Of a DNA stretch of 9,381 nt, positions 1 to 6,307 are shown in pieces. The stretch is from NCBI GenBank assembly GCA_947643945.1, contig CANRXN010000020.1:1-9381 (forward strand), read 5' to 3'. The notes beneath the pieces are model-generated. The model made no database searches, was not told the origin of the DNA, and saw only the letters and a program-made list of their open reading frames with translations. Numbering within the stretch: the first letter of the stretch is position 1; each line of letters begins with the position of its first letter. Made by a program: the position numbers and the translations under genes. This DNA is from an uncultured Clostridium sp. (GTDB lineage Bacteria; Bacillota; Clostridia; TANB77; CAG-508).

Positions 1-804
1 TATATTTCCTAGTAATCTTGCAATTCTCGATATAAACACTATTGTTGTTATATAATATGTTACCATTTCAATTGATAAGAATTTTTGAAAAACATACTGC
101 ATAAACAGTTTACTATTATTTTGTCCCATTTTTATAATTGAGTAAAATACTGCATTAGATAATATTACAAAAAATATAACTGATGTCATTTTTACTTTTC
201 TATTTTTTTCTGTCTCTTTATCTTCTTTATTTGAATTTGCTTCATAATACATAAATGCCATTCCAAGCATTATTACATATATTAGTATTTATAAGTACAT
301 TGGTAAATAATTATTTACATTAAATAACTTTCCTGCTACTAAAGCTGTAAACAATGTAATAATTGAATATATAATTTTCGATTTACTTCTTATTTTATAA
401 TAATCATCTTTTCTGTTCATAAAATTCAAATTATTTTTTAAAATGATTTCATCCATGTTTAAAAACATAACTGCTATTTCATGTACACATTTGTAAAGCA
501 ACATTAAAATGAAAGAATTTCCAAATGTTAATATTAGTGATGCTATCAATAACATCAATGTACCTAATCTTAATGAATTAACGTTCCCAATTCTTCTTAC
601 AATGGATAAAATTACTTTTTGAAAAATTATACATATTAGTAATGAAATCATTGTCATTGCTGTTATTTGACTTGCATTTAATCCCTTTACTAATGTTAAA
701 AATAGTGTATCTATTGGTACAAAAAATATCAAATCACCTGTAAAAGATGCAAATATAGGATATATATTGATACTTCTTTTTACTTTTTTTATATTTTGCT
801 TCAT
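1..804 (-). pseudogene. MFS-type transporter interrupted by an in-frame TAA, 3' end outside the window
   Basis: A multi-pass membrane protein of the major facilitator type, probably an exporter; substrate unknown. I start it at the ATG at 804-802 because AAGGAG lies 8 bases upstream; an earlier ATG at 855 would overlap the peptidase gene. Hydrophobic segments alternate with basic loops from residue about 12. Codon 172 (291-289) is TAA. The same frame then stays open for all 96 remaining codons to the window edge, with further membrane-type segments (FFVILSNAVFYSII is one), so both halves belong to one protein. One base change could explain the stop (for example CAA or TCA to TAA). It lies 26 bases behind the peptidase gene and is almost certainly co-transcribed with it. 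The family call rests on topology and general resemblance and is less certain than the interruption. Stop readthrough or a sequence error are alternatives to a real pseudogene. Confidence 0.7.
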
Positions 805-830
805 TTTGTTTCTCCTTTTATTTAAATGAT

Positions 831-1430
831 TTATTTTAGTTTTTTTATGAAACAAAAATTAAAAGAATCTTTTCTTCCATACATATTTTTTACTATAGTA
901 TCATAATCAAATGGGATTCCTAACTGCTCATCTCCAATTTTATTTGAATTTATAATATAAAAATTATTATTCTCATCAATATCACTAATTACTAAATAAT
1001 GTCCATGTTTAGAAAATGATAGTGGGCTAATCTCCGATGGTCCAACATGAATTATTGCCATATACCCACTTTTTATCATTTCAATAACTTCTTCTTTTTG
1101 ATTGTTTGGGTTATCAAAATCTATATGTACTATTTTATAGTCAATTTTAATTTTATCCTCATTTATTAGTCTATCTAAGCAATATATTAATCCTTTATCA
1201 TTTATTCCCCTATTCCTTAAATATGTTCTATCAAAATCTTCATTTTTATCAAATAATATTTTCTTAGCTGTATATATTGGAGTAATATCAAATCCAAAAT
1301 TAACTAAAATATTAGCTATTGATGTTGGGCCACAGCCATACTTTTCTAAACTCCATTCTATATCAATAAACTCATCTATTTCTTTTAGATGGAAATCTCT
1401 TTGTTTATATCTTATTCTATCTTTGTTCAT
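831..1430 (-). CDS. C39-like papain-fold cysteine peptidase, stand-alone
   Basis: A 199-residue protein with the signature of the C39/C39_2-like papain-fold group: YGCGPTSIANIL places the nucleophile at Cys33, KHGHYLVISD places the general-base His at 144, and IINSN (161-163) sits where the third polar residue is expected. Family members cleave double-glycine leaders from exported peptides or act as related acyl or peptide hydrolases. Here the domain is not fused to an ABC exporter and has no evident signal peptide, so it is probably cytoplasmic. I chose the ATG at 1430 over the in-frame GTG at 1451 because AGAAAGG precedes it by 8 bases. The next gene is a transporter, so processing coupled to export, or self-protection, is a reasonable inference. 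No substrate peptide gene was recognised nearby. Confidence 0.75.
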   Translation of the reverse strand: MNKDRIRYKQRDFHLKEIDEFIDIEWSLEKYGCGPTSIANILVNFGFDITPIYTAKKILFDKNEDFDRTYLRNRGINDKGLIYCLDRLINEDKIKIDYKIVHIDFDNPNNQKEEVIEMIKSGYMAIIHVGPSEISPLSFSKHGHYLVISDIDENNNFYIINSNKIGDEQLGIPFDYDTIVKNMYGRKDSFNFCFIKKLK

Positions 1431-1466
1431 ATATAAAACCTTTCTAATCACATATAATCTAACAAC

Positions 1467-1495
1467 AATATATCATATTATACATTTTATTACAA
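1467..1495 (-). promoter_or_regulatory. Candidate promoter of the peptidase-transporter operon
   Basis: Read leftward, TTGTAA (1495-1490) and TATATT (1472-1467) are separated by exactly 17 bases. The start codon lies about 36 bases further on. The boxes are near-consensus but the region is very AT-rich, so chance matches are possible. It lies immediately after the relaxase stop codon. Confidence 0.45.
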
Positions 1496-1499
1496 TATT

Positions 1500-2687
1500 T
1501 TATATTTCTAAATCCCATTCTTTTCCTCTTTCTTCCTTTTTTATTTGTTTTTCTGGATCAATATACATATTAGTTTCTTTTTCAAATTCTCTAACCAATT
1601 CTTTGGATTCTCCAATTCCAAATTTTTGGCAAATCCAGTTTATAAATTTTTCTACTGTGTCATAGAACTTATCTACTACTTTGTTCAGATGATTATTCTC
1701 TTTTTCTAAACCTTTAATTTTACTTTTATATTTCCATTCAATATCAAATTCCTTTTGCTTGTATTCACTTATTACTTGTTCCACTTGATTGTGTAGATTT
1801 TCATTATCAGCTATTATATTATCTCGTTCCTTTTGATATTTTTCTGCCTTTTCAAACATTTTTGATTTTTTTAATAATTCTTGTTGCAACATCAATTTAT
1901 CTTGATACAATTCATTTATTAGGTCATCTTTAGGTTTGATTATTTCTTCAAGTATCTTTTCATCTCTCTTTTTGGATAATCTATTTATATTAATATCAGT
2001 AATGTCTGGAACATCTGGCAACTCTAATTTCATATTTTTTAATACTTCCTTTGTTTCTTTAAAATTTGTTATATTTTTGTACTCTTCAACAGAATAATGT
2101 TGTCTATTAGTTTCTTCTTTTGGCAAACCTCTTTGTAGATCAAATCCATTTTCTACCATATACTTGTAAAAAGCATCTTGTAATTGTCTGTAACTATCTT
2201 TTGCTTTCCAAAATTCACTACAAGCAAGTTTATCAATAGGATTTCCTTTTTTATCTTTGGTATGAACTACTGGCAAAAAAATCAAGTGCATATGAGGTGT
2301 TTGTTCATCTCTATGCACTTTGGCAGACATTATATATTGTTCTCCTAAATCTTTGTATTCTACTACAAATTTATATGCAGTTTCAAAAAATCCTTTTGTT
2401 TCTTCTTCGCCTATTTTTTCAAAAAAATCGTGATTTGATGTTATTATATATTCACAAGCTATATTACTTACTTTTTTAATTTGTCCTTTCAAATTATATT
2501 TTTCTTTTATTCTTTCAAATTCTTTTTCGTAACTATATTGTGGTGATTTTATTGAATAATTCAAATATAATTTTTCTTTATCTATATTATCATTTGAATA
2601 ATTTTTATTTCTTCTTTCATTGTGTCTAAATATCCCTTTCAAATTTTCTCTTTTGTATTTCGTATTTCTAATAATCGCATAGCTCAT
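1500..2687 (-). CDS. mobV: MobV family relaxase (Mob_Pre plasmid mobilisation protein)
   Basis: A 395-residue relaxase that would nick oriT and pilot single-stranded DNA during conjugative mobilisation. The start MSYAIIRNTKYKRENLKGIF matches the conserved MobV beginning, with N-terminal conserved residues around RHNERR (21-26). The metal-binding, catalytic histidine motif HRDEQTPHMH is at residues 125-134. Residues from about 230 to 350 are charged and heptad-like, forming the coiled coil usual in this family. The length fits the family. AAGGAGG lies 6 bases before the ATG. Upstream is a dense hairpin region that likely contains oriT, and before that a helix-turn-helix replication-type gene. 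No coupling protein, integrase or type IV secretion gene is visible, so the element would depend on a helper for transfer. Confidence 0.93.
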   Translation of the reverse strand: MSYAIIRNTKYKRENLKGIFRHNERRNKNYSNDNIDKEKLYLNYSIKSPQYSYEKEFERIKEKYNLKGQIKKVSNIACEYIITSNHDFFEKIGEEETKGFFETAYKFVVEYKDLGEQYIMSAKVHRDEQTPHMHLIFLPVVHTKDKKGNPIDKLACSEFWKAKDSYRQLQDAFYKYMVENGFDLQRGLPKEETNRQHYSVEEYKNITNFKETKEVLKNMKLELPDVPDITDININRLSKKRDEKILEEIIKPKDDLINELYQDKLMLQQELLKKSKMFEKAEKYQKERDNIIADNENLHNQVEQVISEYKQKEFDIEWKYKSKIKGLEKENNHLNKVVDKFYDTVEKFINWICQKFGIGESKELVREFEKETNMYIDPEKQIKKEERGKEWDLEI

Positions 2688-2699
2688 TTTTTACCTCCT

Positions 2700-2906
2700 T
2701 GCTCGTGCTAATAAACACGACTAAATTTTATAATTTTCTCCTTTTTTGAATTGTGTTGTAACACAACTACAATACTTTTTTAACGCTATTCGCTAAAAGT
2801 ATTTGTTGTGGCAGGGAAAAATTTATTTTTCCCCACACCCCTTTGCCTAAAAAATATCTACATATTTTTTAGGTTTTAGTTAAAATTGCTATTCGCAACT
2901 TTAACT
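2700..2906. repeat. Cluster of inverted repeats upstream of the relaxase; probable oriT or single-strand structural region
   Basis: At least six inverted repeats lie end to end: TCGTG/CACGA (2703-2707, 2716-2720); TTGTGTT/AACACAA with a 2-base spacer (2751-2766); AATACTTTT/AAAAGTATT (2771-2779, 2795-2803); GGGAAAAA/TTTTTCCC (2814-2821, 2826-2833); CCTAAAAAATAT/ATATTTTTTAGG with a 4-base loop (2846-2857, 2862-2873); and TTTTAGTTAAA/TTTAACTAAAA (2874-2884, 2900-2910). The third and sixth carry the same 9-base apical sequence GCTATTCGC (2785-2793 and 2888-2896). MobV relaxases recognise hairpins directly upstream of their own gene, so oriT is expected here. I cannot point to the nick site. Confidence 0.6.
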
Positions 2907-2953
2907 AAAAAATCAGCTACCCAAGTAGTTAATCTACTTTAGTTGCTGATTTT
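2907..2953 (-). terminator. Intrinsic terminator of the helix-turn-helix gene
   Basis: Read leftward, AAAATCAGC (2953-2945) pairs with GCTGATTTT (2917-2909), with an inner stem AAGTAG/CTACTT (2939-2934, 2928-2923) and a run of six T directly after GCTGA. It lies a few bases after the stop codon of the gene ending at 2956. Confidence 0.75.
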
Positions 2954-2955
2954 AT

Positions 2956-3474
2956 TTATACAAATGCATCTGCATTTGCATATAATTTAGTAAAGTCAAA
3001 GTTTGTATAATCTCTTCCTTTATAGTTCGATTTTTTATTTCTATTCGAACTATTATTATATATTTTTTTATTTTTTATATTATTTATTATATCTTTGTCC
3101 TTTTCAATTATAGGGTATGGTTGCTTTTGACTATCTAAATAGTTATTTGTTTCAATACCTTCTTGAACATCTTGACTATACCTATTGATATTTTCGACTA
3201 TAGGTGTAATCTGTCTTTCTTCTATTTCTTTACTATCTGTTTTGTATTTTAACTTAACATTTACATATCCTTTATCTTTTAGTGAACTTATTATTTTAGA
3301 TACTCTTTCGTGTGTTACTTTTACAATGTTCGCGATATATTTATTACTTGCAAAGCAACTTTTAGTTTCTTCACTTAAATACAGAATTATTGCAAGTATT
3401 ATTTTTTCTTTATCCGACAATTCTTCATTTAATAAAATTTCTGCTGGTATCCATAGACCTTTTAGTTTTTGCAT
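2956..3474 (-). CDS. Helix-turn-helix replication-type protein of a mobile element
   Basis: A 172-residue protein with a winged helix-turn-helix in its first half: SDKEKIILAIILYLSEE followed by ASNKYIANIVKVTHERVSKI and SLKDKGYVNVK, which is the layout of the HTH_36 type domain found in plasmid and phage replication initiators and in small regulators. The second half is Asn- and Lys-rich and low in complexity, ending in a short NFDFTKLYANADAF segment. The displayed frame could begin at the GTG at 3480, but AGGAGG would then almost touch the start codon. The ATG at 3474 is 7 bases from it and is preferred. With the relaxase downstream, a role in replication or control of the mobile element is inferred. 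DNA binding is well supported; the exact role is not. Confidence 0.7.
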   Translation of the reverse strand: MQKLKGLWIPAEILLNEELSDKEKIILAIILYLSEETKSCFASNKYIANIVKVTHERVSKIISSLKDKGYVNVKLKYKTDSKEIEERQITPIVENINRYSQDVQEGIETNNYLDSQKQPYPIIEKDKDIINNIKNKKIYNNSSNRNKKSNYKGRDYTNFDFTKLYANADAFV

Positions 3475-3557
3475 TTGCACCCCTCCTTTTGTTTAACTTT
3501 TATTCGCTCCACGTTCAATTTTGTGGCTTTTTAAATTGTTTTTAGTATAAGTTTAGT

Positions 3558-3600
3558 TCAAAAAAATAAAGCCTTAAAATTTTACTTTTAAAGCTTTATT
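3558..3600 (-). terminator. Intrinsic terminator of the SpoIIID-like gene
   Basis: AATAAAGC (3565-3572) pairs with GCTTTATT (3593-3600). A C/A mismatch follows, then an inner TTAAAA/TTTTAA stem with a 6-base loop. Read leftward, the stem is followed at once by a run of T, which fits termination of the gene whose stop is at 3607. Confidence 0.8.
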
Positions 3601-3606
3601 ATAATT

Positions 3607-3846
3607 TTATTTAATTACTAATCCCAACTTCACAACAGGAATTCTCTCTGACAAGAAAGCCCCTTTAATTTCAATACTTTCTGGAATAACTTGTCCATTT
3701 CCTTTCCCGTTCTTTAGTGTTACTTCTGTGTGTACAGTACTTTTACTAATTCCAAATTTTTTGGCTGTACCTCTTACAGTATCTTTTGAATCTATTATAT
3801 AGTGCGCTAAGTTAATGGCGCGTTCTTCAATTGATATGCATTTCAT
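3607..3846 (-). CDS. spoIIID: SpoIIID-like transcription regulator with atypical C-terminus
   Basis: The first half (residues 6-43) matches stage III sporulation protein D, a small DNA-binding regulator of sigma-E and sigma-K genes in the mother cell: IEERAINLAHYI, then TVRGTAKKFGISKSTVH, the conserved helix-turn-helix. SpoIIID proteins normally continue with an ERLPxINP stretch, a long helix and a basic HIRGG tail. Here the sequence after TEVT (residues 45-79) is unrelated to that and I do not recognise it. No single frame shift restores the usual C-terminus. The protein is 79 residues from the ATG at 3846, near the normal length. That start is chosen because SpoIIID proteins begin about there and GGGGG precedes it by 8 bases; the ATG at 3861 has no SD. 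It may be a chimera formed by an insertion or deletion, or a divergent paralogue. Confidence 0.55.
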   Translation of the reverse strand: MKCISIEERAINLAHYIIDSKDTVRGTAKKFGISKSTVHTEVTLKNGKGNGQVIPESIEIKGAFLSERIPVVKLGLVIK

Positions 3847-3850
3847 AAAG

Positions 3851-3907
3851 CTAACCCCCATCTTAGAATACTTTTGTTTAATTGTATTCTTTCGGGCGGG
3901 GGGTTAG
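3851..3907. repeat. Large two-step inverted repeat overlapping the SpoIIID-like start region
   Basis: CTAACCCCC (3851-3859) pairs with GGGGGTTAG (3899-3907), and inside it AGAATAC (3865-3871) pairs with GTATTCT (3884-3890). In the leftward transcript the GGGGG that serves as SD for the start at 3846 lies in the outer arm, so folding would hide it. The run of G and C is striking in such AT-rich surroundings. Confidence 0.6.
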
Positions 3908-3957
3908 AACTTTAAAATTTAAAATTGCATTTTATGTTTATGCTTTATCTGCCATAA

Positions 3958-5263
3958 TTAAATCTCGTTTAATAGCTTATTCAATTCCTTTTGTACTTTA
4001 TGCTTTTCTTCTTCTAATTTTTTTATCTTTTGTTCTAATTTTTCTTGATCAATTTCTTCCATCATTTCTTGGGATTTCACATATTTTTTCACACTTAACT
4101 CATAATCATTTTGTTCAATTTCTTCAAAATTTGCTACATAGGAATAATTATCTATCGTTTCAAACCTTTGATAAGTATCTACTATTTTATCTTGATTTTC
4201 ATTTGTTAATATATTAATTTTTCTTTTTCTTTTATATTCTTTGCTAGCATCGATAAACAATATATCTTTTGTTTTTTTAGATTTATCAATTATTAGTATC
4301 ACAACTGGAACTTTCGTATGATAAAATAGTTTTTCTGGCAAAGCAATGATTGCGCTAATTCGATTTTTTTCTATGAGTTTTTTTCTTAAATAATATTCTG
4401 TTTTACTTTTCTTAAATAAGAAGCCCTGTGGCACAATTGTTATTACTTTTCCATGTTGGTCTACATTTTCTATCATTTTAATTAAATATTTGATATACGC
4501 ATTTTTAGAAGGTTCTACTTTATACTCTAAATAGTAATCTTTCAACCCGTTTTTTGCTATTTTCTACAAATGGTGGATTGGCTACAGCTAAGTCTACTAG
4601 TTGAAGTTCTTCTTCTTCTTGTGTCATTCTTTTATCAATTATGTTATGTAACCATAGGTTAGTAGTACAAATGTTAAAATTCCTAGTATCACTTTCTTGC
4701 CCAAATATATATACTTTTTCATTTTTTGCACCTTCTACTATGAATTCTCCCATGTTACTTACTGGATTGTAAATTGCCATTTCGTCTTTAATATCTGCTA
4801 ATTTTATAACGGTTTTTACTACTTCCTTTGGAGTGTAAAACTCTCCATTTTTAGAAATCAATTCTTTTTTTTCTACTGCCTTCCTAATCACATATTCAAA
4901 TGCTTCTGCTAATTTAGTTTTACCGCTTTTACCTAATTCTTTTATTAAATTATTTAACTGGTTTACTACTCTTTCAAAAAATATATAATCTGTTTGCTGG
5001 ATACTGCTAAAAAATTGTATATTAATAAATAATTTTTTTTGTTCTTGTTTTTTTCTTATTACTTCTAGTTGTCCATCCATTTTTCTTAATAGAAAACCTA
5101 TGTCTTGTAGCTTATTAAAAATCATTTCTTGTATTTCTTCACTTTCAAATATGGCATATATAAGTGCCGCCATATATTCAATAGAATTAAAATTGATATT
5201 TGTGATTCTTTTTAAGTGTTTATTAATTGTTTCTAACCTTTGGTTTATCGTTTCTTGCTCTAT
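3958..5263 (-). CDS. hsdM: HsdM, type I N-6 adenine methyltransferase subunit, read through a +1 shift at CGG
   Basis: Two overlapping frames (5263-4520 and 4545-3958) together make one HsdM of about 434 residues. The first carries GEFYTPKEVV (about 140-149), a SAM-motif region YNPVSNMGEF (about 165) and NPPF (about 229). The second carries the rest of the methylase fold (VITIVPQGFLF, LPEKLFYHTKVPVVILII) and a C-terminal coiled coil. The frame changes at CGG 4549-4547; skipping its C gives ENSKK-G-LKDYY without losing a residue. Motif I is degenerate: families usually show DPxxGSGxF, whereas here Asp is Asn and one Gly is missing, so activity is doubtful. The ATG at 5173 has no SD, but the frame is open upstream to an ATA at 5263-5261, 8 bases after AAGGAGG, giving a sensible N-terminus (EQETINQRLE). 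It follows hsdS directly. Confidence 0.85.
4547..4549 (-). other. In-frame CGG at the +1 frame change in hsdM
   Basis: Zero frame reads AGC AAA AAA CGG GTT and stops at 4522-4520, eight codons later. In +1 it reads AAA AAA (C) GGG TTG AAA and continues for about 196 codons to 3958. The A6 run next to it offers an ordinary slippage alternative at this site only. Confidence 0.85.
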
Positions 5264-5280
5264 TTTATTGCCCTCCTTGC

Positions 5281-5830
5281 TTATTTTTCTATCATTTCTT
5301 CTAAATAAAAATTATATAATTTGTCTTTTCTTTCTAGTATTTGCTTTGAAATTTCCTTTTCTTTTTGCCATAGTTGAATTAATTTCTTCATTTTTTGTTG
5401 TGTTTTCTTTTTGATATCAGGTATTTCGATTGTTTTTAAGTTAGCTATTGTCATAGATTTTATGATTGTTCCTGTTACTTTTATCTTCATTTCTTCTACT
5501 TGTCTACTTTCTAAATACCATTTTAAAACAATAGGATCCATTTTTTCTTTTTCGGTTCGAATGATGCAAAACTGTGAAGGTATTAATTTCCCTTCTAATT
5601 CTTTATCTACATAAATGATTTTATTAGGATAGACGAATCGAAATAACAAATCTCCTTCTTGGGCTTGTTTACTACTTAGATTTTTGTTGGTTCTAAAATT
5701 CTCATATTCGCTACTTGTTTCTTCATAATTTTTTAGAGAAAATAGCTTATAGCTATTTTCTCCATCTTTGTCTTCTTCCCTTTTGGCTAAAACTCCTATC
5801 ATTACACCGAGCTACTTCTTCTAATTTCAT
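5281..5830 (-). CDS. hsdS: Half-size HsdS specificity subunit, read through a +1 shift at CGG
   Basis: The subunit would set the DNA target of the HsdM complex. After frame restoration it is about 182 residues: one target-recognition domain plus one conserved helical arm (KKLIQLWQKEKEISKQILER), so it would act as a dimer, in contrast to the usual two-domain HsdS of about 400 residues. The beginning MKLEEVA with AAAGGA 8 bases upstream (ATG at 5830) and the continuation VMIGVLAKREEDKDGENSYK together give the standard HsdS N-terminus. They are in different frames, joined at CGG 5809-5807. The frame opening at 5802 alone has no SD and lacks the first conserved strand. The stop is 2 bases from the SD of hsdM, and the gene starts 18 bases after the small Cys-rich gene. 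Confidence 0.82.
5807..5809 (-). other. In-frame CGG at the +1 frame change in hsdS
   Basis: Zero frame reads GTA GCT CGG TGT AAT and reaches TAG about 17 codons later. The +1 frame reads GCT (C) GGT GTA ATG ATA GGA and enters the long HsdS frame. It is the eighth codon of the gene. There is no homopolymer longer than two bases, so simple slippage is unlikely. Confidence 0.82.
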
Positions 5831-5848
5831 TTTTCTTGTCCTTTCTTC

Positions 5849-6058
5849 TTATTTTTGATAGTCGATCTCTTTGCAACAATACTTACATCCACTTACCATT
5901 TTATAATGCTCTTTGGCTCTACTTTTCGCTTCGTATGGGCAAAAACAGTCTCCCAAATTAATGATATTTTCTTTTTTTGGTCTTCTTGGACAATTTTTTT
6001 GATGTATTTTATGATAGCTTGAATGCATTTGTGGATTTTTATTTAGAACATATTCCAT
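5849..6058 (-). CDS. Small Cys-rich protein, first gene of the hsd operon
   Basis: A 69-residue soluble protein with six cysteines (23, 38, 40, 58, 61, 62), including a CKYCC cluster near the C-terminus and two His close to the N-terminal Cys, suggesting a structural metal site. The pattern YVLNKNPQ, then an HxxH-Cys region, LGDCFxPYEAxxxAKEHY and GCKYC resembles a small uncharacterised family I recall from bacteria (typically ending GCYYCxxxCH), but I know no function for it. The ATG at 6058 is chosen over the in-frame GTG at 6067 because AGGTGA lies 5 bases before the ATG. The gene lies 18 bases before hsdS and shares its promoter, which suggests a link with the modification system. Confidence 0.7.
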   Translation of the reverse strand: MEYVLNKNPQMHSSYHKIHQKNCPRRPKKENIINLGDCFCPYEAKSRAKEHYKMVSGCKYCCKEIDYQK

Positions 6059-6080
6059 TTTTATCACCTTTCCTTTCTTT

Positions 6081-6109
6081 ATTATGAAAAGATAATAAAA
6101 AGATTACAA
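6081..6109 (-). promoter_or_regulatory. Promoter of the small protein-hsdS-hsdM operon
   Basis: Read leftward, TTGTAA (6109-6104), a 17-base spacer and CATAAT (6086-6081) lie about 23 bases upstream of the ATG at 6058. Its -35 box is close to the oppositely directed promoter starting at 6116, so the two promoters face away from each other. Confidence 0.55.
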
Positions 6110-6115
6110 AATCCT

Positions 6116-6144
6116 TTGCATTTATTTTTATTTTGTGTTATAAT
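6116..6144 (+). promoter_or_regulatory. Rightward extended -10 promoter of a candidate small RNA
   Basis: TTGCAT (6116-6121), a 17-base spacer, then TGT-TATAAT with the consensus -10 at 6139-6144 and the extended TGn element. It faces a stretch with no rightward gene, followed about 75 bases on by a terminator. Confidence 0.65.
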
Positions 6145-6150
6145 AATTTT

Positions 6151-6228
6151 GTAACATAAATATTATAATACAAAGTATTTATGCGGGTTCTAAATAAGTG
6201 CCAATTATTTAGAACTCTTCTTTTTATT
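6151..6228 (+). ncRNA. Candidate small RNA, about 78 nt
   Basis: The stretch begins about 7 bases after a strong rightward promoter and ends at an intrinsic terminator. It has a small 5' hairpin AATAC/GTATT (6167-6179) and the large 3' terminator hairpin. It contains only a minimal ATG CGG reading start at 6182 without SD, so it is not an evident coding gene. Its 3' part is antisense to the last codons of the 25-residue ORF on the other strand. I do not recognise the RNA family, and transcription is inferred. Confidence 0.45.
6185..6228 (+). terminator. Rightward intrinsic terminator
   Basis: GTTCTAAATAA (6187-6197) pairs perfectly with TTATTTAGAAC (6205-6215) around a 7-base loop. The stem is extended by a G-U and a G-C pair and followed by TTCTTTTTATT. 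Read leftward it lacks a good T run, so its direction is rightward. Confidence 0.7.
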
Positions 6229-6282
6229 AATCTTTTTTCTTTTAGGAAGACTATAACCTAATTTTTTGTCATAATCAACCAT
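6205..6282 (-). CDS. Very short Lys-rich ORF, 25 residues
   Basis: An ATG at 6282 follows AAGGAG, which lies directly after the stop codon of the MrcB-domain gene, and opens a 25-codon frame, MVDYDKKLGYSLPKRKKINK and a short SK-rich tail. It is strongly basic and has no membrane segment. The good SD and the position as last cistron of the operon favour translation. The stop codon lies inside the terminator hairpin of the opposing small RNA candidate. No function can be assigned, and an ORF this short may be chance. Confidence 0.4.
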   Translation of the reverse strand: MVDYDKKLGYSLPKRKKINKKKSSK

Positions 6283-6307
6283 ATTTTCTTTTCTCCTTAA
6301 ACTTAAA

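Noticed and set aside
2700..2953. CRISPR array or attC-like cassette array
   Set aside because: The repeats are inverted and of differing sequence, not regularly spaced direct repeats, and there is no cas or integrase gene in view.
3690..3720. Fifth CGG frameshift, in the SpoIIID-like gene
   Set aside because: The CGG here is out of frame in the SpoIIID frame (AAC GGG), and no frame choice downstream restores the known SpoIIID C-terminus.
3882..4217. Plus-strand hydrophobic ORF opposite hsdM
   Set aside because: It is a shadow of the minus-strand methylase reading; its hydrophobicity comes from T-rich antisense of Lys and Glu codons, and it has no SD.
3958..4545. Separate gene for the HsdM C-terminal half with a TTG start
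   Set aside because: The TTG lies inside the first half's coding frame with no good SD, and the sequence continues the methylase fold without a gap.
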